A stretch of 64,000 bases of DNA from contig VZRS01004527.1 in the NCBI GenBank assembly GCA_013398055.1, positions 186,001-250,000 of the forward strand. Reading direction: 5' to 3'. Source of the stretch: Ifrita kowaldi. Lineage: Eukaryota; Chordata; Aves; Passeriformes; Cinclosomatidae. The notes under the pieces are model-generated. The model was not told where the DNA came from. It was given only the letters and a program-made list of their open reading frames with translations, and made no database searches. Position numbers and translations under genes: made by a program. This document shows positions 15,101 to 25,600 of the stretch, one piece after another; position 1 is the stretch's first letter, and every line of letters begins with the position of its first letter.

Positions 15101-16811
15101 CAGCTCAGGCATAAAAAGGATGATTCTATATTACGATTTTCACCATCCCTGACACCAGTCATCAATCCCCAAGTCATCTTTTCATAGTTTATGATCAGAA
15201 CTGTTTCAACATCATCTTGCTAAGACAGCAACCAGTGAAAGGCATCTTCTCAGTCCTAAGATACAGCAGGTTCCCACCTAGCTTCACCTCTCAACTGATT
15301 TTTTCTTAATGTGGGAATGGCAAGTCTAGAATCAAATGGTTATCAACTCCAAATTTTAAACTGAGAATATTTTAGGTGAATCAAACAGAGCTGAAGGGCT
15401 TGCAATGCAACCTGTTTAAAGCATTTCAGCAAGTTAGTGGCTCATACAGTCAGTACAGTTTTGAATCCAAGACAGAGTCCTAGAATGGCTGAGGTCAGAA
15501 GGTACCTCTCGAAGTCATCTGGTCCAACCCTCCTGCTCACATAGGGCCATGCAAAGCTGGTTGCCCAGGACCATGTTTGGGTGGCTTTTGACTATGTCCA
15601 ATGCGATACACTCCACCATCTCCCTGGGCAACCTGTGCCCACGCACAGTCACCCTGAGAGTAAAGAAGTTTTTCCTGATGTTGAGAAGGAATCTCCTGTG
15701 TTTTAGTTTGTGCCCACTGTTCTCTGGTCTTGGGCACTACTGGAAAGAGTCTGGCTCTGTCTTTGAACCCTCCCTTCAGATACCTGCATGCATTGAGAAG
15801 ATCCCCCTCAGTCTTGTCTTCTTCAGGCTGAACGGCCCCAGATGTCTCAGCCTTTCCTTCGATAAGAGATGCCCGGGCCCCTTCATCATCTTTGCAGCCC
15901 TTCACTGGGCTCCCTCCAGTATGTCTGTATCTCTGCTACACTGAAGAGCCAGGGCTGGGACACACCACTTCAGGCGAAGCCTCACCAGGGCTGAGGAGAG
16001 GGCAAGGCTCACAGCCCTCAATCTGCTGGCAGCACTCCTCCTAATCCTGCAGCCCAGGATACAATTAGCCACCAGAGCACACTGCTGGTTCATGTTCAGC
16101 TCTGATCACCAGGAGCCTCTGGGCTTTCCCCACTGTTTTCCAGTGCATGGAGCTGCTCCCCTCAAGCTGCAGGACTTTGCCCTTCACTCCCTGATGAACT
16201 TCACCAGACTTCTGCCAGCACACTTGTCCCACCTGCTGACCTCCCCCTGGAAGGCAGCACGACCCTCTGGTGCATCTAACACTCCCTGCAGGTTTTCTGA
16301 CACCTGTAAATCTGAAGATGCTGCACTGTGCCCCATTATCCAGGTCCTCCATGAAGCTGTTGAACAGAACTTGACCTTGTATTGACTCCTGGGGTCCACT
16401 GCTAATCAGTGGCCTCCAAAGAGTATCCCAGTCTCTGGACCCAGCCGTTCAGCCACTTTTCAATCTACCTCACCAACTGCTCTTGCAGCCCTTAGTTCAC
16501 CAGCACTTCTGTGAGACTCTCATAGGAGAGAAGACACTGCCAAAGTCTTACTGAAGTCCAGGTAGGCAACACCCACTTCTCGCTGCTTATCTGCCAAATC
16601 AGTCGTTTCAAGACAGGAATTTACCAAAAGAGAAAAAAAACAACTCCAAGTATGCCAGTACACAACCATAACCATTCAGTCAGGACTCCTACTGGCGACC
16701 CTTCGCCTTCTTACCATTATCTTTTTTAAATTTCCTTTTCCCATGCGGCCCTTTTCCACGAGGTCCTTTTCCATTCCTCCCCACGAACTTCTTTTTGCCC
16801 TTGTCTTCCAT
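181..16811 (-). CDS. PUM3: PUM3 (Pumilio homolog 3 / Puf-A), 14 coding exons, 3' end outside window
   Basis: PUM3 is a nucleolar PUF-like RNA/DNA-binding protein needed for large ribosomal subunit biogenesis. Exons in transcription order: 16715-16811, 14683-14865, 12855-12990, 12035-12110, 11236-11329, 10958-11024, 10253-10427, 8523-8626, 7930-8008, 6218-6316, 5160-5213, 3156-3236, 1149-1291 and 181-403. Every junction has GT..AG signals, and the phases join without a break into 537 codons. The start (MEDKGKKKFVGRNGKG) matches the family's Lys-rich N-terminus. Pumilio-type repeats begin near residue 165 (AFAHDSTRVIQCYIQYGN) and continue through HAEASAVVEFAYND, AVIKHSLVHKVFLDFFTYA, YLAHTHDGARVAMHCLWHGT, SHLVLLAAFDCIDDTKLVKQ and YGKKVLLYLLSPRDPAH to LEYLQEHTQEVV. 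The human protein has about 648 residues, so roughly 110 C-terminal residues lie to the left. Identification is by recognition of conserved segments; no internal stop or frameshift was seen. Confidence 0.96.
404..1148 (-). other. PUM3 intron 13
   Basis: AT-rich sequence between exons 181-403 and 1149-1291. I see no repeat, RNA gene or further exon in it. Confidence 0.8.
1292..3155 (-). other. PUM3 intron 12
   Basis: AT-rich intron with A-rich low-complexity runs near 1705-1765. The short open frames here have no coding character or family resemblance. Confidence 0.8.
3867..4478. mobile_element. hAT/Charlie-like DNA transposon remnant, interrupted by an LTR
   Basis: The left end reads CAGTGGCCCTCAAAGTG, and the reverse complement of the right end reads CAGTGGCCTTCAAGCG. 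These imperfect terminal inverted repeats resemble the CAGTGGTTCTCAA ends of Charlie-type hAT elements. The flanking 8-mers (acctagac and actgaggc) match at only 5 of 8 positions, so a target duplication is at best degraded. Removing the inserted LTR (4038-4394) and one copy of its direct repeat leaves about 250 bases, the size of a non-autonomous MITE. No transposase frame is present. Confidence 0.6.
4038..4394 (-). mobile_element. Solo LTR of an endogenous retrovirus, inserted in the hAT remnant
   Basis: The 357-base element begins TG and ends CA and is bounded by an exact direct repeat TAGTAAAG (4030-4037 and 4395-4402). Read on the minus strand it has an LTR-like order: a GC-richer U3-like part, a TATA box (TATATAAAA, 4107-4115), then an AATAAA signal (4085-4090) shortly before the end. 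No internal retroviral genes are present, so it is a solo LTR left by recombination. The 8-base flanking repeat is longer than the usual 4-6 bases for retroviral integration. Confidence 0.6.
6317..7929 (-). other. PUM3 intron 9
   Basis: About 1.6 kb of AT-rich sequence without recognised repeats or further exons. Confidence 0.75.
8627..10252 (-). other. PUM3 intron 7
   Basis: About 1.6 kb, AT-rich. I see no supported feature; an open frame at 9683-9952 is not gene-like. Confidence 0.75.
12991..14682 (-). other. PUM3 intron 2
   Basis: About 1.7 kb, AT-rich, with short homopolymer runs only. Confidence 0.75.
15478..16615 (-). mobile_element. CR1 LINE fragment in PUM3 intron 1
   Basis: About 1.1 kb of CR1 in antisense orientation. 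It starts at the CR1 3' end (agaatggctgaggtcagaag) and runs back through the 3' UTR into the end of ORF2 (reverse transcriptase), finishing near the text matching the 'gctgaagtc.aggta' part of the CR1 ORF. The frame is heavily decayed. The 3' (CA)AGAATC tail is incomplete. It is repeated at 17680-18817 by the block duplication. Confidence 0.9.
16715..16811 (-). CDS. PUM3: PUM3 coding exon 1 (first assembled copy)
   Basis: Thirty-two codons plus one base, MEDKGKKKFVGRNGKGPRGK onward, very rich in Lys/Arg/Gly as expected of a nucleolar N-terminal tail. The donor reads GTAAGAAGG on the minus strand. The trailing G joins AT of the next exon (right edge 14865) to give Asp. The ATG lies at the left edge of the CpG island. 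An exact second copy at 18917-19013 comes from the duplicated block, so either could be taken as the gene's 5' exon; they are probably the same locus assembled twice. Confidence 0.93.
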
Positions 16812-17310
16812 CGCGGCAACACTGCAAACGGAGCAAGAGACAGCATTACTGGACCACCGCGGCTCCCTTGTGAGGAAAAGACAGCATGCGCCTCCTGGTT
16901 ACCACCCACGGCGAAGTTAAACCCTCCCAGTGGCCGGAGGGGTACCAGAGGCCGCGCACGGCAGGGAGGCTCAGCCAGACGAGGCCGCGCTCCGCAGCAC
17001 CCCGAGCAGCCCGAGCACCCCGAACCCCGGCCCGGCCGCCCTCACCGCACACGTGCGGCCCCGCCGCGCCTGACGCCTCCCTGCGCCGCCCGCCGCTCCC
17101 CATTGGCCGCCGCGCCGCTGCCGCGCGACACTGCCGCGCTGCTGTGCCGTACAGCGCGCCGCGGTGCTGCGCAGCGCTTCCCGGCTGTGGAGGCTGGGAC
17201 AGGCCGGAACACCCGCCGGGCAGCGCCTCTGCGGAGAGCAACCTGGCGGGCAACAGGCCTCCCTGAGCCAGCAGTGTGCCCTTGGGGCCAGCGATATCCC
17301 GCGGGGCATT
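16800..17310 (-). promoter_or_regulatory. CpG-island promoter and 5' UTR of PUM3 (first copy)
   Basis: GC- and CpG-dense stretch directly upstream of the PUM3 ATG, in contrast to the AT-rich introns. A CCAAT box on the minus strand (17102-17106) lies about 290 bases upstream of the ATG, and no TATA box is evident, as is usual for a housekeeping CpG promoter. Long open frames on both strands here are by-products of GC richness. The island ends against a CR1 fragment near 17300. Confidence 0.75.
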
Positions 17311-17400
17311 AGGAAGAGTATTCCGAGCAGATCGAAGGAGGTGATCCTGTGCATGTGCTCAGCCCTGTTAAGGCCTCACGTGGAGTGCTGGGTCCAGTTC
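17300..17400 (+). mobile_element. CR1 fragment cut by the gap
   Basis: CR1 sequence on the plus strand (gggcattaggaagagtatt... then ggtgatcctgtgcatgtgct) that ends in N. The intact version is 19502-19715. Confidence 0.8.
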
Positions 17401-17590
17401 NNNNNNNNNNNNNNNNNNNNNNNNNNNNNNNNNNNNNNNNNNNNNNNNNNNNNNNNNNNNNNNNNNNNNNNNNNNNNNNNNNNNNNNNNNNNNNNNNNNN
17501 NNNNNNNNNNNNNNNNNNNNNNNNNNNNNNNNNNNNNNNNNNNNNNNNNNNNNNNNNNNNNNNNNNNNNNNNNNNNNNNNNNNNNNNNNN
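17401..17590. other. Assembly gap of 190 N
   Basis: A run of N characters. The gap opens inside a CR1 fragment just right of the PUM3 CpG island and is flanked by the two copies of the duplicated block. Confidence 1.
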
Positions 17591-17679
17591 AGCTGAAGGG
17601 CTTGCAATGCAACCTGTTTAAAGCATTTCAGCAAGTTAGTGGCTCATACAGTCAGTACAGTTTTGAATCCAAGACAGAG

Positions 17680-18817
17680 TCCTAGAATGGCTGAGGTCAG
17701 AAGGTACCTCTCGAAGTCATCTGGTCCAACCCTCCTGCTCACATAGGGCCATGCAAAGCTGGTTGCCCAGGACCATGTTTGGGTGGCTTTTGACTATGTC
17801 CAATGCGATACACTCCACCATCTCCCTGGGCAACCTGTGCCCACGCACAGTCACCCTGAGAGTAAAGAAGTTTTTCCTGATGTTGAGAAGGAATCTCCTG
17901 TGTTTTAGTTTGTGCCCACTGTTCTCTGGTCTTGGGCACTACTGGAAAGAGTCTGGCTCTGTCTTTGAACCCTCCCTTCAGATACCTGCATGCATTGAGA
18001 AGATCCCCCTCAGTCTTGTCTTCTTCAGGCTGAACGGCCCCAGATGTCTCAGCCTTTCCTTCGATAAGAGATGCCCGGGCCCCTTCATCATCTTTGCAGC
18101 CCTTCACTGGGCTCCCTCCAGTATGTCTGTATCTCTGCTACACTGAAGAGCCAGGGCTGGGACACACCACTTCAGGCGAAGCCTCACCAGGGCTGAGGAG
18201 AGGGCAAGGCTCACAGCCCTCAATCTGCTGGCAGCACTCCTCCTAATCCTGCAGCCCAGGATACAATTAGCCACCAGAGCACACTGCTGGTTCATGTTCA
18301 GCTCTGATCACCAGGAGCCTCTGGGCTTTCCCCACTGTTTTCCAGTGCATGGAGCTGCTCCCCTCAAGCTGCAGGACTTTGCCCTTCACTCCCTGATGAA
18401 CTTCACCAGACTTCTGCCAGCACACTTGTCCCACCTGCTGACCTCCCCCTGGAAGGCAGCACGACCCTCTGGTGCATCTAACACTCCCTGCAGGTTTTCT
18501 GACACCTGTAAATCTGAAGATGCTGCACTGTGCCCCATTATCCAGGTCCTCCATGAAGCTGTTGAACAGAACTTGACCTTGTATTGACTCCTGGGGTCCA
18601 CTGCTAATCAGTGGCCTCCAAAGAGTATCCCAGTCTCTGGACCCAGCCGTTCAGCCACTTTTCAATCTACCTCACCAACTGCTCTTGCAGCCCTTAGTTC
18701 ACCAGCACTTCTGTGAGACTCTCATAGGAGAGAAGACACTGCCAAAGTCTTACTGAAGTCCAGGTAGGCAACACCCACTTCTCGCTGCTTATCTGCCAAA
18801 TCAGTCGTTTCAAGACA
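17680..18817 (-). mobile_element. CR1 LINE fragment (copy in duplicated block)
   Basis: Same insertion as 15478-16615 at an offset of 2202, identical in the frames compared. It is not an independent insertion. Confidence 0.88.
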
Positions 18818-18916
18818 GGAATTTACCAAAAGAGAAAAAAAACAACTCCAAGTATGCCAGTACACAACCATAACCATTCAGTCAGGACTCCTACTGGCGA
18901 CCCTTCGCCTTCTTAC

Positions 18917-19013
18917 CATTATCTTTTTTAAATTTCCTTTTCCCATGCGGCCCTTTTCCACGAGGTCCTTTTCCATTCCTCCCCACGAACTTCTTTTTGC
19001 CCTTGTCTTCCAT
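18917..19013 (-). CDS. PUM3: Second copy of PUM3 exon 1 (in duplicated block)
   Basis: Same 97-base coding exon as 16715-16811, shifted by 2202 bases, with the same ATG, reading frame and splice donor. No second set of PUM3 exons follows it: reading on along the minus strand leads into the N gap and then into the first copy. This fits an assembly duplication of the 5' end rather than a real second gene or alternative first exon. If the duplication were real, this would be a redundant, more distal first exon. Confidence 0.85.
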
Positions 19014-19510
19014 CGCGGCAACACTGCAAACGGAGCAAGAGACAGCATTACTGGACCACCGCGGCTCCCTTGTGAGGAAAAGACAGCATGCGCCTCCTGG
19101 TTACCACCCACGGCGAAGTTAAACCCTCCCAGTGGCCGGAGGGGTACCAGAGGCCGCGCACGGCAGGGAGGCTCAGCCAGACGAGGCCGCGCTCCGCAGC
19201 ACCCCGAGCAGCCCGAGCACCCCGAACCCCGGCCCGGCCGCCCTCACCGCACACGTGCGGCCCCGCCGCGCCTGACGCCTCCCTGCGCCGCCCGCCGCTC
19301 CCCATTGGCCGCCGCGCCGCTGCCGCGCGACACTGCCGCGCTGCTGTGCCGTACAGCGCGCCGCGGTGCTGCGCAGCGCTTCCCGGCTGTGGAGGCTGGG
19401 ACAGGCCGGAACACCCGCCGGGCAGCGCCTCTGCGGAGAGCAACCTGGCGGGCAACAGGCCTCCCTGAGCCAGCAGTGTGCCCTTGGGGCCAGCGATATC
19501 CCGCGGGGCA
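19000..19510 (-). promoter_or_regulatory. CpG-island promoter of PUM3 (second copy)
   Basis: Repeat of the PUM3 promoter island at an offset of 2202 bases, with the CCAAT box at 19304-19308. This copy runs on without a gap into CR1 sequence and the intergenic region, so it shows the true upstream context of PUM3. Confidence 0.7.
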
Positions 19511-19715
19511 TTAGGAAGAGTATTCCGAGCAGATCGAAGGAGGTGATCCTGTGCATGTGCTCAGCCCTGTTAAGGCCTCACGTGGAGTGCTGGGTCCAGT
19601 TCTGGGCTCCTCAGGACAAGAGGGACATAGAGCTCCTGGAGCAGGTCCAGGGGTGGGCAAGAGAGGTGGCTAAGGGACTGGAGCATCTCTTCGGAGGAAA
19701 GGCTGAGAGAGCCAT
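19502..19715 (+). mobile_element. Truncated CR1 fragment, plus strand
   Basis: CR1 ORF2/3' region text, including the 'cagttctgggctcctcaggacaagagggacat' type segment followed by 'agggactggagcatctctt'. It is truncated at both ends and directly abuts a second CR1 copy in opposite orientation. Confidence 0.85.
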
Positions 19716-19720
19716 GCCTA

Positions 19721-20490
19721 TTCACAGAATCACAGAATATACGGGATTGGAAGGGCCCCAAAAAGGATCATCAAGTCGAACTCCTGGCCCTGTACAGGAT
19801 ACCCCCCAACATCACACCATATATCTCAAAGCATTGTCCAAATGCCTCTTGAAATGCCTGTGTCAAGCTTGGTGCTGTGACCACTTCCCTGGGAGCCTGT
19901 TCCAGTGCCCAGCCGCCCTCTGGGTGAAGAACCTTTTTTGTAATACCCAACCTAAACCTCACCTTACACAACTTCAGACCATTCCCTCGGATCCTGTCAC
20001 TGTCACCACAGAGAAGAGATCAGAGTCTGTCCCTGCTCTTCCCCTCACAAGGAAGCTGTAACTGCAGGGAGGTCTCTCCTCAGTCTCCTCCAGGCTGAAC
20101 AGCCCAAGTGCCCTCAGCTGCTCCTCATACGGCTTCCCCTCCAGACCCTTCACCATCCTCGTGGCCCTCCTTTGGGCACTCTCCAATAGCTTTATGTCTC
20201 TCTTACACTGTGGCACCCAGAACTGCCCCCAGCACTGGAGGTGAGGCTGCCCCAGTGCAGAGTGGCACAATCCCCTCCCTTGCCCGGCTGGTGATGCTGT
20301 GCCTGATGCCCCCCAGGACAGGGTTGGCCCTCCTGGCTGCCAGGGCACTGCTGACTCGGGTTCAGCTTGCCACCCACCATCCCCTTCCTGTTCTCCTTCC
20401 TTTGTTGCCTGGCACCCTGGGCCCCTCTTCTCCGGTGCAGATTGCCCAGGGCAGAAATGAGAATGTGCCACAGCCTCAATTAAGTGCCCT
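19721..20490 (-). mobile_element. CR1 LINE fragment, minus strand
   Basis: Begins with the typical CR1 3' end read in reverse (cacagaatcacagaatat, then ggattggaagggcccc) and continues about 770 bases toward ORF2. It differs from the intron-1 copy and appears to be a different CR1 subfamily. The right end is approximate. Confidence 0.85.
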
Positions 20491-22655
20491 TGACGCCAGG
20501 GAGCATCAGGTGGCACCAGCGCTGTGTAGGTGTGTGGTGGTGTGAAAGGCCATTGGCAAGTGCTGGTTCACTCGCGGGGGGGATTTGGGTAAGGGCTCTT
20601 GAGCAGGGAAGGTGCTCTTAAATGCGCTAATTATTACACTTGATTACAGAGATAATTCTGTTCTCTTGGGCCTCATTTCACTGAGCTGCAAGAGACCTCA
20701 TCACTAACATTTGCAGAAGCAGCCAAGGTAAGCAGTTCCAGGAGCAGGGAGTCTTTGCAGTGCAGAGCAGATGTGTGAACCCAGCAGAGATTGACGCTCT
20801 TACTGCAACTTGGGCTTCCTTGAACACTTTCTGATGGTTCCAGGCATCGTAAATGGGAATCTCTGAGAACCAAGCATCCCTGAGAACAGGGATGAGGGAA
20901 ACCCATGGTTACATGTGGCTTGGCCCAGCCAAATTCCAACCCGTTTCATGATGCCAAGAGTACCTCAGATGGGCCCTACAAAATCACCATAAAACTTGTC
21001 AGTTATCACTCCTGGTGACCCTTGTGTCTCCCACTCTATGCTGATGCTGCCTTCTTCTGTGCAGCTGGGTGAGAAACCTTGGGGGCTGCTGTGTCATGTG
21101 ACCAGCATTGGCCATGTGATGGAGCACAGGACAGAGCACAGGACACAGAGGTGCAAGTAAACAGGGTGTAGCACAGCTCCTGCTCTGTCTTTTAGGCCAG
21201 TTCCAACAACTCTCAAACTGCTTACACTGAGGAACAACCTTTTATGCACAAGGTCTGCCTTTCTGCAGTCAATTGACTGCCACACTGATGTTGCTTTCCA
21301 ATTCTGAGGCCAGTCCTGGATGCCCTTTCCTGAGGACTAACATGCTTCATCACCTCCTGTAAAAATGTCCTGAGTCTTCTGTGTTGAGTATGGGCTGCAC
21401 CTGTGAATTGCAGTGTTTGCACTGCAAATCCAAATCTATGCAAAGATAGATTTGGAAGGACTCAGGCCCTCTCTGTCTCAAGAGTTGGTCCAAACTGCCC
21501 ATTTCTGATGGAAGTTGTGTCAGGGGCTTCTGGTTGTGTCTGAAGTAAATAGAAATTGAGTCAGATTTGCAGTTAATACAGCTGCATACTCAAAACCTAC
21601 CATGAGTCTTAAATTGGTCACTGCTCTGTATAGGGCTTTTAGTCAATGAAAATGCACTGAAGGCTCTATTCAGTAACAATAATACAATGTTGATACTTTG
21701 TTCTGACTAACTATATCCAACCATTCATCATGGAAAAAAATCCTTTCTTTTTCTTTGCCACCAGCTGATGTGTAGGCGTAACTGAATTTTGCTGCCCAAA
21801 AGGGTCCCAAAAGATGGAGAACTAAAGATAACCTGGAACAGTTACTCCTGCAGCCATGCTGAAGTTGGGAAAGATGGAGACAGCATGTAGAGTTTTTATG
21901 AGTTACCATCCATTCCCTGGACTATGGCACAACAACAGAGGCAGCAGAGCCACAGGTGTTTCGCTGCCCCCCCCTGCTACCTACTCCCTATTTTGCTTTC
22001 CCCTATGGCTGCCTGCAAGCTTCTTCTAGCTTGATTTTTAATTTTCTGATTGACTTAGAATTCAGTGCAATGTTCATTAAAAGTCAGCTGAGCTGGAAAA
22101 GATGAAGAGATGCAATTGTAAAGAAATGGTGAATTCTTAGTAGCAGTCACAGTTTGTTACTCTGGGATACCTGGTTACACTGAGAGCCACAAACTGATTC
22201 TCTTTTTTGTTTTATTTCCATACTTAGACTATGTGAGAGAGGAATCAACTTCTGGTCTTTTTCCGAAGTATAGAGACCTGGCAGAAGTGACAGTGAAAGT
22301 GATTTAGCTACCTATTGAAAACAATAGAGTGCAGGCTTCCTGTGCATCTTGATACTGCTTGCTTTCTGTTGTTTGTAGTTATATGTGATTTACCAAGATA
22401 TGGGCATAGAGCTAGTATCGATACCCGACTGGAACAGACAAAGACTCTCTAACTCATCAGGGTTAGAAAGTGTATGCTTATTCAGTGCTGGGAAGCCGCA
22501 AGGATCATTCCTCAGAGCACAGCTTCAAATCACAAAGCAGTACAAGGTCTATTTATCTATAATGATTCTAAATATTCAAAATACAAATGCATAATTATAA
22601 CGTAGTCACCTCCCATTCCCTGCTTCGTATGGAAATTAGCAAAAAGTCTTTAAGC

Positions 22656-22656
22656 N
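22656..22656. other. Single-N assembly join
   Basis: One N between taagc and tcctaatg. Unlike the other joins, I see no repeated sequence on its two sides. Confidence 0.9.
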
Positions 22657-25600
22657 TCCTAATGTTTAAATGCTTAAAGGAAAAAGCTCAATTAAATGTT
22701 TTAAAAGAAAAACTCTGTTTAGATGCTTGAGAAGAACTCTGTGTTTCATATGGACCTGCTAAGAGTTTCATTCACATGACAATTAAAGTGAATTATTTTA
22801 ACCCTTTTCTAAAGTTGGCTCAAAACACTCAGCTGTAGAGTCATTTGTCCTTATTTCTCAGCTCACTATTTCGGGAGCAGATGGAGTGTGACACGTATGT
22901 GTCCTAGAATCAGTATTCCTGGGAGAATTTCTGAGGTCCTCTGAAATCCAGCATTATAGTTGAATGTTTTCAGTGAAGACTGGCCTTTTTCTCTTTTATT
23001 GGTTTTCCTATAAAGACCATGAGTGCTCTTTGATCTACTGACTTACCAGACCAAGCTTCTTGGGAAGAAAGCGCTATTCTCTTTGAATTCTTGGGAAATT
23101 CCAACTGTATTCTAGCAAAACTGAACCCATGTTCCTCCTCTCAGGATGTACTTACATATTAGCATAGGAAAACTTTTTCTGCTGGGATTTTGTGTGATAG
23201 TGATTTATTTTAGAGGAAGTACCTTATTTAGTTCTGTGCTATTTCCTGAACTTAGGCATGTTTCAAACTTTGTGGTACCGTCCTCTTTTATTAATGCTTT
23301 TATGAGTGTTTGATTAATGTACATTTGAGGATCTCTGTAGTGTTAGCTGTATCACCTCAGGATAGAAAACTACCCATAACTCTAAAAACAAGTTTCTGCT
23401 TCCCCTTCCACCACTGAAGAAATGCTAAAGATTGTTTGGGATTTCTCCACAGATACTCACAAATGTTCACTGTAGAAAAAAATCAAACGAAAGACAGCAT
23501 TTGGAAGTAAAAACTGACAACTGGCTTTTGTTCAGAGGCCATTAAACGTAAGATCTATTATCTTAAGTTCCAGTGCCATTGAGCAATGCTTTGCTCACAG
23601 TAGTTTGGAATCATGATCCATTGGATATCTGACTACAGACTAACCAGTTACATGAGGGACATCTAAAAGCCCCTCTAAAAAAAGCCTGAAGTCCCAGCAA
23701 AATCAGGCTGATGTCTCAGTTTACTGTTGTGAGATTGCATACCTGAGAAATGGCTAATCTGGAGAGGGACAGCCACTGAAAGGAAGATATTTTTAGACTT
23801 CCCACTCCCTTCTCTTGGTTTTCTTGACTTTACTTTTGTTTTGTTTTCTTCTGTAAATATGTGCATCTGAGTATCACTAAAGTCAGTGTGGGTTGAACCT
23901 GGTCAGCTGAGCCTGAACAGTGAACAGGTATTCAATATCCTCTTGGATGCTTCCAGCAAGAAAGTAATTTTCTGCTTGGAGTGTCCTGTTGAACTGTTGT
24001 CCTCCATCCTGCTGACTCTCCAGCTACACCCTGACGGTGCATCTTTCCCCAGTTTTAGCTCTCAGCCTGATCAGTGCACAGTTGTAAATATGTGTGTTTT
24101 CCAGTCACGAAGAGTAGAATCCATAGAACCCGTATCTCACATGCCAGGGCTTAAGGAAGGATAAAATGCATGTAGTCTGGAGACTTATTCTTCCAACCTC
24201 TAAATGCCTTTTTTTTTTCCCTCTCTCTTCTTTAGTTCTTTTTTTTTCACTTAAAAAGAAAAAAAAAAGCAGAAGATGTAGAAACTTAGTTAAGCAAATT
24301 AACACCAATGTAGTTGTTTCATTGCAGTTAGATCCAGATGCATCAAAGTTGCTTTTGGATATCATAGTTGTCATAATTACTACAAAGAATTCTCTGGGTC
24401 TAGTACACACAACATAAGTAAATCACTGTTTCTCTTAGCAACTGCTACATTAATAGTAAACACATTGATTTCCTATACTATTCCTAAGGACAGAATATTC
24501 TAATACAGTTCAAATGGGAGAACTCATATAGGTAGACATTCAAAATGAATACTACTGAAAATGCAATTTATCACGAATTGCTGCGTATATATCGCTGCTT
24601 ACAAAAATTTAAATATATCTGTCTGGGGTGAATGCAAAAAAACCAACCATATACAATTGCTGAAAGATAAGATAAGTTGAAAGATAAAAGCATTTCTTAC
24701 TGCTGTAATTTCTTGAAGAGAAACCTACTAAATGACCACGATCCAACAAAACGTGCAAATTTATAGCTCCCTAATACAAGTTCCTGTTGTGTTTTTTGAG
24801 TCTATAGGATGGAAGAAAATCTATCATTTTTTGACAGCATTAACTATATTAGCTATTTTACTATAAATGAGGAAACACTGTATTTCATAATGTGGTTCAA
24901 ATAATGTTCAAGACTCTTACATTGTAAAAGTACACCATCACTGTTTGCTCCAGAGCCCCCACAATTCTGCTTTAGTTTCCTTATATGCTCTAGAACTCGG
25001 TAATGTTGCCTTTATAAAAAAATGGAAACCAAACATCATCATTTGCATCAATAAAAATTTTTAATTGATAAGTTGTTTCAAAAATACTTTACAAATTTAT
25101 TCTTACGTTTATAATCAGAAAGTTCTGTAAGGTAAAAACATTTCATTGTAGTCCTTGGAGATGGGCTTCTGTATATGTATCAAAATCAACAATGCCTCAA
25201 AGCAGGAAAGAAAAGGTTACATGATAAAGAAATTAAGACAGTCATAGGATCTTATTTCACACTTCAAATGGTACAGTATATGATGTCAATCTTCTATTCA
25301 GGTCTAGCATACAATCAGAATAAAGTAATTCCTGAAGTAGAGAGAAATAAAAATACCAGTCCTGGATCATCCAAATCACTTCAAAGTAACAATCACTCTG
25401 AAATGTTCTTTGTACTCATTAGTGTGTAAGGAAACAATCTTTTCTGTACATATTAAAGGTGCAGTTATTAGATACATAGATCTTTTGTTCTGGAATTAAA
25501 TAAAGATACACAACCTGACAGTACTGTCTGCTGCTGCCATCTTCCTCCCTTCCATTTACTTCCTTCCTTAAAAAGATGTGAAGTTGTCACACAAAATTCA

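Larger units (their letters stand above)
15389..17400. repeat. Left copy of 2.0 kb duplicated block flanking a gap
   Basis: The block 15389-17400 recurs at 17591-19602 with a constant offset of 2202. Every reading frame compared between the two copies translates identically. The left copy stops exactly at the first N and the right copy starts exactly after the last N. That geometry is typical of two contig ends carrying the same sequence placed side by side across a gap. Confidence 0.93.
17591..19602. repeat. Right copy of 2.0 kb duplicated block
   Basis: Counterpart of 15389-17400. It begins directly after the N run, mid-sequence, and continues beyond 19602 into unique intergenic DNA. It contains PUM3 exon 1, part of intron 1, a CR1 copy and the CpG island. 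Confidence 0.93.

Noticed and set aside
16743..17312. A 189-codon frame and several overlapping frames in the PUM3 CpG island
   Set aside because: Composition-driven: few stop codons in GC-rich DNA, Arg/Pro/Ala-rich translation, antisense to PUM3 exon 1, and no family resemblance.
17164..17685. Frames running through the N gap
   Set aside because: The gap content is unknown and the frame joins unrelated sequence on both sides.
24210..24270. T-tract followed by A-tract as a hairpin RNA or SINE tail
   Set aside because: Only homopolymer pairing; no internal promoter boxes or target duplications seen.
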